Below are positions 49,501 to 59,759 of a DNA stretch of 64,000 bases, in pieces (the stretch's first letter is position 1; every line of letters begins with the position of its first letter). The stretch comes from Larus michahellis. Taxonomy: Eukaryota; Chordata; Aves; Charadriiformes; Laridae. The stretch covers positions 111,910,037 through 111,974,036 of the forward strand of contig NC_133897.1 of the NCBI RefSeq assembly GCF_964199755.1, read 5' to 3'. A program made the translations under genes and the position numbers. The notes beneath the pieces are model-generated. The model saw nothing but the letters and a program-made list of their open reading frames with translations, did not search any database and was not told the origin of the DNA.

Positions 49501-51044
49501 CTGTCAGGCTGCCGGCTGGTCCTGTGCTGCTTCTGAAGTGCTGTTGCACTCCATTCAAAGTGTTACCGTGTTGGGTTTTTCCCTCTGGTCCGGAAATACG
49601 GCAGTCAAAATAGTGGATGCATAGTGGACTTCTTTGAATTTGATTAAACGACGTTTGACTCTCAGACGAACGCCTGTGTACAAATCGTGCATGTTTTTAT
49701 AAAAAAAAAAACAAAAACAAAAAAACAAACACTAGTAAACGTGGACCTCCGTTGCATGGGTTTGCAAATTTGGAATTAATCCTTTTAGGTTTTGCGTTTA
49801 TGTTCTTGGTGCAGGGACAGTCCACTTAGAGTGATGGTACATCTGTATTTTTCTTGAAATGTAATAAGTGAAATAATTGAGTTCAGCGTGAAACAGCGCT
49901 TTGAAAAAAAAATTTTACTGATTTGTTTTATGGAAGTAAGATGTTGCAAGTGGGACAGCTTATTCTGTTACACCTTGAGTAAAATGGTTTACTGGCATCA
50001 GTTTACATCCCACTGAAAAGGGGAGAGGTGTAAATGTGTATGCACCTATGTGTGACTGGATTGGGCGGGCGATTAAAAAGCCTGGCTAGCTTTAAGTTTA
50101 ATGAATGTTAACCAAATTATTTAGTTTGCTGTTTGGTATTGTAGTTAAACCTGAGACACTTGAGGCCTGCACGAGAAACTAAATTAATGGTGACAAAAGA
50201 GGAAGTCTTCTGCATGGCCAAGTGGCTTAAGTCAGAGGACGAAATTTGCAAAGTTGACGTAACACACAGTAGTCTTCCTGGGCTTTTTTGGTTCCCCCCA
50301 GAGTTTTAGGTCAGTCTTTCACTTTTATGTACGAAAAATAAATGTGTTCAAAATTGCATCTCTGTCTGAGTCTTTATTTAAATTGGAAGGATAAATACTT
50401 GGAAGATTCTTTTTTTTTTAATGTGACTTGACTGATCAAAGAAAGCTGCTTTATGAATCAGCGTAGCGCTTGCAGAACTTAGAAGCGTTTTACTTTGTCG
50501 TAGCTTGGATATTTGGTGCTGGTCTTTTTCCGTGTTCCTCGGAGTAGAGCCGAGCCCTCCCTAAGAACAAACAAAACACCCAGTCTTGGGATGTCTTCCT
50601 CAACTACTCAACTACAAGAAACCTTTGCCTAGAAACGCCCATTTCCAGGACTGGCCTACAAAGCGGTGAGGGGTGACGTTAGTGTTTTGAGGTGCAGCCT
50701 TCTGCAGTCCCGCTAGGGCCCACGACGACTTCTGCAGCGCTTGTGGTTAAATGCACGAGCGCGCCCTTTGCTGGGCTGAGACCTTGTACTTTGAAGCTCT
50801 CCAGCAAAGTATGTGCCTTATGCTGTAATGTGGAAATACCTTCTGGAAAAGCAAAGCGCTTGCTACGGGCGAACAATAGTGGGTAGTTGCTGCAGGGGAT
50901 GCATGAGAAGCTGTTGGATGTTGATAGTTGCAAACCCGCTCTCTGTTCTTATTTCTTTTTTTTTTTTTTTTCTCCGTTCTGTGTACTGAATCGGTGACTT
51001 TCTTCTGCATTGTATGTCGCAGGCCGAGACTGACCGACACCTAA
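18762..51044 (+). CDS. PTPN2: PTPN2 nuclear isoform (TC45-like), ending PRLTDT
   Basis: The same first eight exons are used, then a shorter exon 9 (46330-46431) ending at an internal donor AG|GTGGTT, joined to exon 10 (51023-51044). The split codon AG+G keeps Arg, and the frame continues P-R-L-T-D-T-stop, identical to the C-terminus I know for human TC45. The product is 393 residues against 387 in human. Losing the hydrophobic tail leaves the basic segment as a nuclear localisation signal, so this form should be nuclear and shuttle to the cytoplasm on signalling. The choice between the two forms rests on whether the weak donor at 46,432 is used. Confidence 0.93.
19051..19060. promoter_or_regulatory. 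PTPN2: Second NRF1-type palindrome, in intron 1
   Basis: GCGCATGCGC preceded by T (19,050) matches the NRF1 consensus closely. It lies in the intronic part of the CpG island, about 220 bp past the exon 1 donor. Confidence 0.45.
19533..19849 (-). mobile_element. Truncated CR1 LINE, 3' end, antisense to PTPN2
   Basis: Read on the minus strand it carries the end of the CR1 reverse transcriptase frame ([27 protein letters not shown]), then the 3' UTR with CCCTGCCCATGGCAGGGGGG and the CCAACCCAAACCATTCTGTG terminus. It ends at the octamer repeat ATTCTGTG/ATTCT at 19,533. It is 5'-truncated near GGGCGCCTACAAAAAAGC, as usual for CR1. Confidence 0.93.
20033..20053. repeat. (AC)n microsatellite
   Basis: About ten AC units interrupted once by GC. 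It is likely length-polymorphic. Confidence 0.9.
22372..22462 (+). CDS. PTPN2: PTPN2 exon 2
   Basis: It encodes [20 protein letters not shown] followed by [10 protein letters not shown] and the first base of Tyr54. The [10 protein letters not shown] stretch is the conserved substrate-recognition segment before the pTyr loop of PTP1B/TC-PTP enzymes. Acceptor TTTTAAAG|GAA; donor CCGT|GTAAGT. Confidence 0.97.
22463..30179. other. PTPN2: PTPN2 intron 2
   Basis: 7.7 kb of mostly AT-rich DNA. It contains a short AAAT repeat near 24,248, a TTTA repeat at about 29,660-29,683 and a tRNA B-box-like sequence at 24,052-24,062. I see no exon and no bounded CR1. Confidence 0.85.
29660..29683. repeat. (TTTA)n short tandem repeat
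   Basis: Five to six tandem TTTA units in intron 2. Confidence 0.8.
30180..30280 (+). CDS. PTPN2: PTPN2 exon 3
   Basis: It completes Tyr54 and encodes [20 protein letters not shown] then [13 protein letters not shown]. The NDYINAS motif is highly conserved in classical PTPs. Compared with human as recalled, Asp is replaced by Val in ASLV(V/D)IEEAQ. Acceptor GAATTTTAG, donor CAG|GTAAGT. Confidence 0.97.
30281..30951. other. PTPN2: PTPN2 intron 3
   Basis: A 671-bp intron with a GTTT-rich stretch near 30,661-30,735 and a strong polypyrimidine tract before the acceptor. Nothing else is recognised. Confidence 0.9.
30952..31050 (+). CDS. PTPN2: PTPN2 exon 4
   Basis: It encodes [20 protein letters not shown] then [13 protein letters not shown] (33 residues, phase 0 at both ends). 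This is a core PTP strand-helix segment and near-identical to human. Acceptor TTACACAG|GGT; donor TCG|GTAAGT. Confidence 0.97.
31051..32214. other. PTPN2: PTPN2 intron 4
   Basis: A 1.16-kb intron ending in a long T-rich tract (32,161-32,200) before the acceptor. No repeat or RNA gene is recognised. Confidence 0.88.
32215..32352 (+). CDS. PTPN2: PTPN2 exon 5
   Basis: It encodes 46 residues beginning [20 protein letters not shown] and ending [13 protein letters not shown]. It is one residue longer than human in the variable WPT...ETGF loop, and this insertion moves the catalytic Cys to 217 (216 in human). Acceptor AAATTAG|GTG; donor AAC|GTAAGC. Confidence 0.96.
32353..38826. other. PTPN2: PTPN2 intron 5
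   Basis: 6.5 kb without recognised exons. It holds several homopolymer T or A tracts (for example near 36,228, 37,387 and 38,448) and GTTT-rich runs near 34,330-34,370. No clear LINE or LTR was seen. Confidence 0.82.
38827..39036 (+). CDS. PTPN2: PTPN2 exon 6 (catalytic exon)
   Basis: It encodes 70 residues holding both catalytic loops. TTWPDFGVP is the WPD loop (Asp183, general acid). [13 protein letters not shown] is the P-loop, with nucleophile Cys217 and phosphate-binding Arg223. All essential residues are present, so the enzyme should be active. The start ([11 protein letters not shown]) differs slightly from the human SGETRTISHFH. Acceptor TTTCTAG|AGT; donor CTG|GTAAGT. Confidence 0.98.
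39037..40460. other. PTPN2: PTPN2 intron 6
   Basis: A 1.4-kb intron with T/TTTC-rich runs near 39,860-39,888. Nothing else is recognised. Confidence 0.88.
40461..40619 (+). CDS. PTPN2: PTPN2 exon 7
   Basis: It encodes [20 protein letters not shown], then [20 protein letters not shown] and [18 protein letters not shown] is the Q-loop that positions the water for phosphoenzyme hydrolysis. The [13 protein letters not shown] stretch is two residues longer than human MEKGDDINIKQ. Acceptor CTTTACAG|ATG; donor CAG|GTAAAT. Confidence 0.97.
40855..40889. repeat. Homopolymer inverted repeat T21-C-A13
   Basis: Twenty-one T, one C, then thirteen A. The arms can pair as an A/T hairpin in RNA or single-stranded DNA. 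It is likely unstable in length and prone to sequencing error. Confidence 0.85.
43621..43641 (-). repeat. C-rich tract, potential G-quadruplex on the minus strand
   Basis: Runs of five, nine and five C are separated by single A. The complement G5-T-G9-T-G5 offers at least four G-triplets with short loops and so could fold as a G-quadruplex. Confidence 0.7.
44044..44069 (+). repeat. T26 homopolymer upstream of exon 8
   Basis: Twenty-six consecutive T end 118 bp before the exon 8 acceptor. It is too far to be the main polypyrimidine tract and probably length-variable. Confidence 0.9.
44188..44378 (+). CDS. PTPN2: PTPN2 exon 8
   Basis: It encodes [20 protein letters not shown], a poorly conserved linker with [12 protein letters not shown], and ends GSIE plus two bases of Ser. 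It joins the catalytic domain to the basic tail. It is three residues longer than human, with most divergence in the linker, as expected of a flexible regulatory region. Acceptor TTTGCAG|AAA; donor AAAG|GTAGGC. Confidence 0.95.
44379..46329. other. PTPN2: PTPN2 intron 8
   Basis: It holds a CR1 fragment (44,815-45,150) and, just beyond it, a GC-rich patch (about 45,240-45,510) of unknown nature. The rest is AT-rich. Confidence 0.85.
44815..45150 (-). mobile_element. Truncated CR1 LINE, antisense to PTPN2, reverse-transcriptase tail still open
   Basis: The minus strand encodes the C-terminal end of the CR1 ORF2 protein: [18 protein letters not shown], then [20 protein letters not shown], then [20 protein letters not shown]. 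The frame is open for 97 codons (45,114-44,821) with no stop or shift, so the copy is fairly young or of a slowly decayed subfamily. The 5' end is truncated near AGTCATATGAGGAGAGG (minus strand), and the 3' end lacks the CCATGGCAGGG block seen in the other two copies, so it belongs to a different CR1 subfamily or is also 3'-truncated. Confidence 0.93.
46330..46537 (+). CDS. PTPN2: PTPN2 exon 9, long form with hydrophobic tail and stop
   Basis: It encodes (S)[34 protein letters not shown], then [20 protein letters not shown] and [14 protein letters not shown]-stop. The first part is a basic bipartite NLS-like helix. The second is a single hydrophobic segment with aromatic and basic flanks, the TC48 ER-anchoring tail. 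The internal donor AG|GTGGTT at 46,431/46,432 gives the nuclear form instead. The TAA stop (46,535-46,537) overlaps a GTAAGTA sequence. Confidence 0.95.
46432..46437 (+). promoter_or_regulatory. PTPN2: Internal 5' splice donor deciding TC48 versus TC45
   Basis: AAAAAG|GTGGTT is a legal but weak donor, as positions +3 to +6 (GGTT) match U1 poorly. Its use removes the hydrophobic tail and joins exon 10 in frame. The weak match is consistent with regulated choice; that is inference. Confidence 0.8.
46906..46911 (+). promoter_or_regulatory. PTPN2: Poly(A) signal, proximal, TC48-type transcript
   Basis: AATAAA about 370 bp after the TC48 stop, followed by a GTGTTGT element. It lies in a stretch that resembles the human 3' UTR. 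Confidence 0.6.
50337..50342 (+). promoter_or_regulatory. PTPN2: Candidate distal poly(A) signal before exon 10
   Basis: AATAAA followed by TGTGTTC and a CTGTCTGAGTCTTT T/G-rich stretch. If used, it would end a long TC48 transcript before exon 10 is made. Confidence 0.4.
51023..51044 (+). CDS. PTPN2: PTPN2 exon 10, coding part (TC45 C-terminus)
   Basis: Only 22 coding bases: G, then CCG AGA CTG ACC GAC ACC TAA, giving PRLTDT-stop after the split Arg codon. This is the exact C-terminal hexapeptide of human TC45. The acceptor TATGTCGCAG follows a pyrimidine-rich region. The exon is too short to be found by open-frame length and was placed by phase and motif. Confidence 0.92.
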
Positions 51045-51320
51045 GCCTTCAAGACTTGTGAATATTCTGCAGCTATAAACTGCAAATTATTGACATGCAA
51101 AGCGAGACAGGAACCCCTCTTCGGGAACAAAGAGTGAGGTCTGTTAAGTACCAAGAAGACCTCAGTTATCTGTTTACAGCGTAAACTGCATCGAGGGGAT
51201 GAAGACCACCAGCAGCGTGCTACTTTGCAAACCAAAATAATTTGACCTCCTGTGTTTTTATAATGCCTGTATTAATGTAGAAAGATGTAAAAGAAATAAA
51301 TTAGGAAATATTTTGTTTTG
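51045..51320 (+). other. PTPN2: 3' UTR of the TC45-type mRNA
   Basis: It runs from the exon 10 stop to just past AATAAA at 51,295-51,300, which is followed by a TTTTGTTTTGTACTG T/G-rich element. An ATTAAA at about 51,360 with TGTTGTGTGCG after it is an alternative end. The exact cleavage site is unknown. Confidence 0.65.
51295..51300 (+). promoter_or_regulatory. PTPN2: Poly(A) signal, TC45-type transcript
   Basis: AATAAA about 250 bp after the exon 10 stop, with a T/G-rich downstream element at about 51,310-51,327. Confidence 0.65.
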
Positions 51321-54300
51321 TACTGCCATTCTTATTGTATTTTTATACTTCTTGGCAGCATTAAATATTTTTTTAAATTGACAATATGCTGTTGTGTGCG
51401 CATTATGTTAGGGAGAAACTGTTAAGAGCCTGTTTTGCAGAAAAAGAAATGTTTTGCCTTAAGGTTTCCTGATACCCTGTCTTAACTGGAAAATGGCAAA
51501 ATGATTAGAATGTGCTTTATGCAAATATTTTCAGTCATGCTAAGTATTGTAGTTTGAGCTAGGAGGAACTCTTGCACATTTCTTTTGTAATACACCACTA
51601 AATATTATTTTATTAAGCTGACCAGTTGGTTTGGTAATCCTGATGTTTGCTATCAAATATGCACAAAACGCTCAGAGTCCCTTTGCGAAGGGGAAGTCTT
51701 TTGTTATTGATGCTTTAAAGGGAGGAAAAATGGGTAATTGGATGTCTCGCAACCCACGGTCATCTGTAATCAGTGGGGGCCGAGGGCCAGGTGCAAAGCG
51801 CACAAAGTGAACGGTGTCTTTAATTAAATGGGTTTCGGATTGTGTCATCACAGTGTGTCGTATGAATAATATTTCACTTCACATCTCCCTGACACAGCCT
51901 GGAAAGCTGGATGGGAAAGGGGTAAACTGGAATGCTGCTTCAAGGAGTTCTTCTGTTGGACTCAGCAGGGTTTCCAGCCCGGTACCTTCTGTAACGGAGC
52001 TGACCTAAGTTCTGCACTCGCTGACGTTCTCTGACAATTTCAGATAAATCTTAATTCACCGAAAAAACTATATTCAATATGACTGTCTAAACTAATCTGT
52101 GGTGGGGTTTTATACGTAATTTGTACTTTGCATACTTTTGTAATGGGTTTTTGTACAAATCATACAGTTGGTCAAAGTAAAGCTTGCAAGAGGGGGGAAA
52201 TCTAGGCCAACTAAGGCTACTTTTGCTAAAATAAGCACCAACCTGCAATCTGAACAGAACTTGGTTTCCAGGCTCATTCCTGAAAGCAAGCGTGTTTGGG
52301 GTTGTGTTTAACTTGAACATGAAGCTGAATCGGGGGAGCATGTAATGCCGTTACTTGAGCTAAATATATGCTTGACGCCACCTTGAAATAGTCTAAATCT
52401 CCAGAGTCTGGTTTGCCTAAATATTTTAATTTTTTTGGATGAGTAGTATTGTTCCTAGCCTATGTTGGAGGAGCGAACAACATCACAACTTGATTCAGCT
52501 TTCCTTTTCAAGTTGGCGCAGCTGCGAGACCAGGAGTGTTTATAATGAGAGATGAAGGTCTGGCCAAAACCACTGCAATAAACCCAATTGTTGTTGAACC
52601 CAGGACCGGAGCCTGTTTATGCCATTTGATACATCTTCGGATACGGCTTTCTGCCATTCATGCCTTCGGCTATGATTTATGTTTTCATTGGTTTTTTTGT
52701 CCCCTCTGAGTTGCAAGTAAGTATAAGGTGGATGGCTACTAGAAATGTGCACATGCTTCATTATTTCACCTGCTGCTATCCCAGATAACTATCACATATG
52801 CGACCAGTTTGTTTTGTCTTGGGGGACATACAGGGCCCAATGGACGTTGGCTCTCCTTGCACAGTAGACTCCTGTAATCAAAATGCTGATTTCTTTGCTC
52901 TTGAAGCTTTTTGAATGACTTTCCTCGGCTAAGCTGCTGGACTAAATTTGCTGTCAGGCTAACTTGATGACTAGGTGAAGGGGGGGTAAAGATAGAGCAG
53001 TTCCAAAAACAGAGTTTTGTCAGATTTTATTGAGGGCTGCCTGGTGACAGCAGAAGTCTTCACTCACTGGCCCAGGAAATTCTGACACACGCACGGGTTT
53101 TGTTATTTCTACACAAGGCCACTGTTCTTCTGCCGCTTTAAAATGTATTTAAAAAGGTGAAGGAAGGGGAGGGGCTGCCTTCTGAGAGAGGGGGTTAGAA
53201 GAATGAGAGACCTGCAGACTTCCAAAGGAAAAAGCTGTGATTTACTGGCTGGTGGGTTTTTTTCTATCTTCAAGAGAAACGTTGCAGAGGAATGTGTTTT
53301 TATTTTTGCTAGCCATCTTACCCTGAGGACAAAACCACTGCCTTGTTCCACAGCAAGGTTTGTCGTGCCGCCTCCTTGTCCCAGTAAAGACCGAAACATC
53401 TGTAAGACCCAAATCCTGTACTTTTTCCACAGGGAACAGGAAAGCCTGAGGAGTTTCTCTTTTAGAAGGTACTCGCAGCACTGAGTGCTCCCCTTTTTCC
53501 TTCTCCGTGAGGTTTTACGCTGCTGTGCGGCTTGAGGAGGTACTTAGCATCTTAGGGCTTATTTCAGAAAAATCTTGTGAGGCAAATGACACCACCTTCA
53601 TCGATTTTGCCTGGTCTTTCCCTCAATAATTAATTTGGCCTCATGCTAAATATACACCTTGTAAGCTACAAGGAATCCTTTAGTGCTTAACACCACTCAG
53701 CCTTATCTCTTTCTGTCCTCCACTCCTAGGTACGTCTTGCAGGTCACAAGAACAGATGTATCAAGAGATTATTATCCTTGGCAAGCGTTTCAAAAGTTGG
53801 TCATTCTAGTTGACATCTACGCTTAACGTAGGTTCTAAGTTGAGAATCAGCACACGCAGGTCAGCGTGCAGGACTGGAATGTAGTTACCTAAATATACAT
53901 GCCCATTAGGTAGTGAATTGGGGATGATGGGGGAGAGGGGAAGAAAAGGGAGGAAAAAAACCCAAAGCCTGAGGGAGAGTCTTCACCTCTCCAGCACGGA
54001 GCCCATCTTCCACTTCGTTCGTGCCAGTGGTTAACTCCGGTACTTGGACAGAGTCCCTACAGCGCAGGACATCAGTGACCTCAGGTTTCTGTATGACGGA
54101 CAATTACAGACCAGTTTGTTCCTGCAAAAAAGCTTGTGTCCCACAGCAGTTGGGGATACAGGAAAGCAAGCGTGCTCATTTCTCCTGTCTGCCTCCCAGC
54201 AATGTGTGCCCTTGTCTCAGTTTTCAATAGGGTTCACTTTTGCAACTAGTTGTAGGCTTATCACACCGGCCTCGTGCTACGCGCAGCCTTTTGTCTGCAT

Positions 54301-57300
54301 TCCCAGACCGCACCCACATTTTGACTCACCAGTTTATTAGTCTGGATAACTATGGAAATTTCTAAAAATACATTGTGGTTAATTCCCACTTTCCAACCCC
54401 AGAACTGCACCATCTTGCTTCCGCAACCTGCCATCACCTTCTAGTGGTTTCTCCACTGTCGTTCCCCTTCTCCCTTATGTCCTTTGAACTCACTGCTGTT
54501 CAGACACCCTCCAGTTCCCTAAGTCTGGAACAGTTCTGCCTTCCCTTCCCACCGACTCACCCAACCGTACCTCACACAGAACCCTTTTCCTGCCCTTTCC
54601 TGCTAGCAACACAAGCTGCGTTGGTGTTGTGTCAGAAGAGGAACCCCAGGGGAATTGCCACCGGCTTCGAAAGCTCATTACCACTTCCCAACATTTTCTT
54701 GTACTTGCTATTCTGCTCTTTGTTACATTTCTGATTAAAACAACAACAACAAAGGCAGCTCTATTGCTTTGTTTTTCTTGCTTACATCACCTGAAGAATA
54801 GCTTCAGTATGTTATTATGTCTGTAAAACATCTTTCTATCTCACCGCTTGCTCTATTAATCAGTTTTTAAACTGCAAGAAACTCCTTGCAATTGTGTCAT
54901 TTTAAAAACGTCACTGATTGCAGCAGTGATGATGCCTGAAAGCAGCAGCCTGGTCTCTGTCACCAGGGTTTCGGGGAAGTGCTTAGTCGTTGTCATTGCA
55001 ACATCAGATAGTACATACCACAATTCAGATCCTTTATCAGATCTGAATAATCAGATTTGTATTTTTTCAATGATGAGCACTACTCTGGGGAATCCTACAT
55101 TTTTTTTGTGCCACAGGGCTTATTATTTTTCACCATAGGTTTTTTTAAGAAAAAATAAAAATTCGTGGCCTGTCTGGAATGGTCAAGACTTCATCCTCAC
55201 TATCAGTAAGTAGCTTATAACCCAAGATTTAGAACAGGCTTTTCTGTTCAGCCATCAATTCCATATTAGTACAGTCATCAATTCCATACTGCTCCTTCTC
55301 AATTTGGAGAGCGCTATGGAATCACTTTTTTTTTTTTTTTTTTTTTACAACTGAATCTCTGATAACGGTAAGTCAAGGTATCTTGCTGGTTAAAGCCAGC
55401 AGCCCAACACACAAAGGTAACGTTGCCACGGGTGCACCCTCCCAGCTGGAGGAGGCAGTGGTTTAACTCACCCTTGTTCTGAGAATCAGTGCGCTCCGGA
55501 GGGAGCGGCTACAGCCTAACGGTGTAGCGCAGAAATCGGACAGACTCAGGAGACGAGAAGGCTGATGCAATCCTGAGCAGGGAGTTCATCATAACTTTAG
55601 AGAGCGTGGAGAATTTTAGAAGAGCTCCAAGTGATAAAAATCAAAAGAACTTTAAGCCTTTTAACTAATCACAAATACTGGATTTCATGCTTCATACTTC
55701 TTGTTCATAGCTGAAAAGAGATGCCAGTTGTGGGAAACTGCCCCTGACAAGGACGGATATAAAGGTCAGTCAGGCCAATGAATAAGAGCAGAGAATTGGA
55801 CCAACAAATCTTAATGTATTTTTGTATTTTCCATCGCCCGCCTTTCTCACAAATTTATTGCAAGATTCAGATGTAAAGGTTAAGAAGCCCTAGAAGACTA
55901 TCTTAAGGAAAAGGGGGCAGGAGAGCTACCCTAGCGACTGCTACTTAACTACACAATGGCGCTTTTAGGTTAAAATACATTTGAGTGCTACTTTTCTCTT
56001 TTCTTAGGGATCTTGCCATTGTGTTATGAGCAGGAGCTTACCTGATGCCTTCACAGACCACGTGCTCTCTGAGCTGGTGCACAAACAGATTTTTTTTCAG
56101 ATGCGTAAGTGCGGAAGGAACAGCAGGTGGTAGGGCAGCCTCTTCTCGGAAACCACCATCCCTTTCTCGTTCCCGTTAACACGTTGTCAGGGCAGGGCCT
56201 GGCCACCCACCTGCCTGGTTTTGGAGCACACAAATCACAAGGCACTACCAGCATGTATCTATATTAAGAAACATTCAGAGAGCGTTAAAGAATCTTGGTT
56301 GGCTTGCACTCTTAACAGCGTTGTTTTATTTGCAAACAGTTGCAAGAATTGAATTTTTAAGATGTTTTCTAAAAAAGTCTTGATCTTTGTTTAAAAAAAA
56401 AAAGTATCTTGAGATGTTTGTAACATAAGTATTGGTTTAGTCAAAATGACAGCAAAAAAAATCACTATGTCTAACCTATTTGTGAGAATATTTTCATGAG
56501 AAATTGCACCTTTATCTGTAATCAGTAAAAGAAGGAAAGAAAAAACAATTCTCACGCCTCTGAATGCTTCTTTGCTCTGGTCTGGTGGTCAAACACTCCC
56601 TTGCTGTTGCTTCAGAATCCTTTTTCCTCCTCGAGCTTTTTATCACTGCTTCGCCTTGTTCCAAGCCATGCTAATTTTGATTGAAATTCAATCTATTATC
56701 ACAGCTGCTTTGATTTTAATTAATATAGCTTTGCAGTTAAATACTGTCTGATCTGTAGCTTCCCAAATGCCACTGGGTGTATATCAGACCGCATGCTGCT
56801 TAATACAAACAATTAATAAAAATTCTTCCTACCTGATTTAATTTTCCATGGATACCCAAGCAACACTGCTCGTTGCCCAAATTAGGTTTTACCCTCCCAT
56901 TTTTTTTTTTAATTTGTTTAAAAGACAGAGAAGTTGACTTCAGTATTTCAAGGTTTTTCTAGTACCTTGTATATTTTACATCTGCACGATAGATTCTGGA
57001 TCTTGAATAAAGTTGTGTGCCTGTGTCAAACAGCTGCAGCGGACCCTATTTGGGCTTGCTATTTGTATGGCACGCAAGTTACTTAAACACCAAGCCTTTA
57101 TGCAAAAATACTTGTTACAAGGCAACACACGTACTCCACAACTTGTTTGCAGTACTGACCATCATCTAGAACACCAGGTTGCAGGTGGCAGAGATGTTTA
57201 ATAGGTTCGCTGCAGTGTGGCTGATGCTCAAAGGTGTTAGAATATCAACACTTGTGGAAAGGCCTAAATGAAGCAGTTAATTTGATCCCAAAGGAACTAA

Positions 57301-59755
57301 GTACTTAAACAGAGACAGCTAAATAAAGCTTATACAATCACCTTATTTAAACAACAAAAAAAACCCCAAGAATCATCTCCAGCCACAATAAAAAGAAACT
57401 AAGAAACTTAAAAAGCTTGTGCCTGTTGGTAATTCCTTTTCCCCACCCGCACACCAACATCCTATGACGGTTGGAAAAGCCTCATGGAGCAACTCCAGTC
57501 ATATATAACTGTTTACATATAGCTGCACTCGTTGTATAAGCAATATGCAAGCTGTGGTTGAAGAGCTGGCTCTTTGATAGGTACTGGTTAGTACCTTGCA
57601 AGTTAGTGTAACAAAAGAAATACATACCTTCGGAGCTGCTTCTTTACAGTCATTACAGGTGCAATCATCTGAGCCATACACAGATGCAGGAGTATTCCCA
57701 TGCTCATCTAGTAGAAGGACCTACGCTAAGGTAATGCGGAGGCAAGCATTCATCCCCTTCTTCCTGAAGGACAGTCATCACCTCAGGAAAGCTTCAAGAA
57801 GGTACAGCTGACTTAAACAGCCATTTCCAGCATGTTGGTTTGCTCAGTTAAATATTCTACTCCCTTTAAAACCCACCATTCTATGTAGCAGCTGTCAGTT
57901 CAAAGTATTCTTCTTACCCACATCCACCCACTCTTCTAAAATAACCAAGTTTATGTTCTAAGATGAGTATGTTTAAACTGGAAGACCATTCTTTCTTAAC
58001 CTATTTTCTGGTATGTCAGCAAAGCCCCAACTCAAACCAAACATGGTCATTAGACCATGCAGAGGCGTCAGTGCACAGAAGGGAGAACTTGGTATCTCCT
58101 ACAGCTTCATTCTAAGGTCAGATTCTGATTTTACTGGTAAATCTGATATACCCTGCTGGCTTTCAGGCCTAAAGCCCAAACCAGGACCATGATCAGCTTC
58201 AACTTCTGACTTCTTAGAAGGTTGGATTCTGACCAAAGAAAATGAATACTCAGTTCCAGATTCAGCAGTGCACAAGAACAAGCAAGTAGTTCTTGTGGTT
58301 TACACAGGCCTCTGTGCTCTAAGTTAAGAAGTGCTCTTAAGCATTTACAAGTTCAAGGCCAAAGTTTTCATCCAGCTTGGCAGGTCCAGCTTTCCAAACT
58401 CACGTACACCAGTAGTTTACACTCCTGCAACAATTACCAAATCTCTCTGTGCTCACGACTGTCCAGTTACAGGTGATGCATTATATTCACAGAGAATCTG
58501 AGAATTCATAACAATGAGGAATGACATCAGAAGAATATTTAGGTCATTATGAATTTTCTAAAAATGCAAAATTTGAATGAACAGTATTTGCAAGCATGAA
58601 ATATCACCATGATGGGATCTATACGAAGGCAGGCTGCAAATGGTTTAGCCTTCCACTTGCTTACAGAAACTCAAGCTTCTTGTAAAACAATGACAAGACC
58701 ACAAGCCAAAATAACTCTTTAAGCTCAGACTAATGTGATCTTTTCACTCATGTTATTTAGATCAGCTTCCGGTTGTAGCTTGCGTACCAGTTGTATGCAA
58801 GTTGCTTTTTCTTCAGGTAAGTTTCTTTTGATTCATACAATTACAGGCACATCAATCGTTCCCAAACACTTCAAATCGATTCATAGCTCATTTTTTACAC
58901 CATAAAACGTGGCATCTTTGTGCATTACTACTGTAAAAGCTTATTAATATAAGCAAAGGATTACTTTCCATTTCTAGCATGGTATTTAGTATTAAGAAGC
59001 ATTGGTGTTAACACAATTCAAACCTTTAAAAAAAACCCCAAACACTGCAGATGTAATTAAGCAATCATCAAGCCCTTCCGGTTCTCCTAATGCCACCAGC
59101 AGTTAGTTCATGCTCACATTGTTCTACACACATCTAGGTTTGTGACTAACTCAAATACAACATTTAACTTTTAAATAAGCTGATGTGACTAGGCACTTCC
59201 AAGAGATCAAAATTGAACATGTAGCTTAATAATGCAACAAGCATCATTACAAACATTAAACACATGAATTGCTCATCACATAACTAGCGTCTCAGACTAA
59301 GCTTATAAAATATACAGATACCAGACTGCCTGCTATCAGGGCAACATTTTAATTCCTTTATATTTCAGAGCACTGTATTCATCCTAAAATCAGTTTAAGA
59401 CGACTCATCTACCTAGAAAGCTTTAGTTTTAGCATCTCTGCTGCCTTTGGAAGCAGAACGGAAGTTTACAACAGAAGCAGACCAGAAAAGATAGACAAGG
59501 CTGCTGTACAGCTTGCAGTCTCCCCTGTTGAAGCTACCACAGCAGCACCGGGAAAAGGCAGCAGAACTAGTCACTTCTGAGCTTTGCTTACATCACCAGG
59601 AAGATTTTGAAAAAAAGCCAAGAACCACAGTTGACATGGAAGAGCAGAGTTTTATCTTCATAAGAAAATCTATGCCTGCACATCAAACTCAAGTTCTCAG
59701 CTACATTAAGAAGGTGCATCATAAGCTTTCCCATAGCAATGACACTTAACCAAAG
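51321..59755. other. Intergenic spacer between convergent PTPN2 and PSMG2
   Basis: 8.4 kb with no gene recognised. It has a T21 tract at 55,326-55,346 and only short open frames without family motifs. A 78-codon frame at 59,513-59,749 has no recognised domain. No CR1 or LTR boundary was identified by eye. Confidence 0.7.
55326..55346 (+). repeat. T21 homopolymer
   Basis: Twenty-one consecutive T in the intergenic spacer. It is likely length-variable. Confidence 0.85.
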
Positions 59756-59759
59756 AAAA

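Larger units (their letters stand above)
46538..51022 (+). other. PTPN2: 3' UTR of the TC48-type mRNA, and intron 9 of the TC45-type mRNA
   Basis: Directly after the TC48 stop, several stretches (for example around 46,840-47,070) resemble the human PTPN2 3' UTR as I remember it, so this is transcribed untranslated sequence. Poly(A) signals AATAAA occur at 46,906-46,911, 47,488-47,493 and 50,337-50,342. For TC45 the whole region from 46,432 is an intron, ending in a T-rich tract (50,950-50,971) and TATGTCGCAG. No other gene is seen. Confidence 0.75.

Noticed and set aside
53109-54734. Overlapping 90-119-codon frames on both strands
   Set aside because: They lie in GC-moderate intergenic DNA with mutually overlapping frames, no domain resemblance and no splice or promoter context.
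59513-59749. 78-codon plus-strand frame beside the PSMG2 3' end
   Set aside because: It has no family motif, does not connect to any exon, and its length is within chance expectation.
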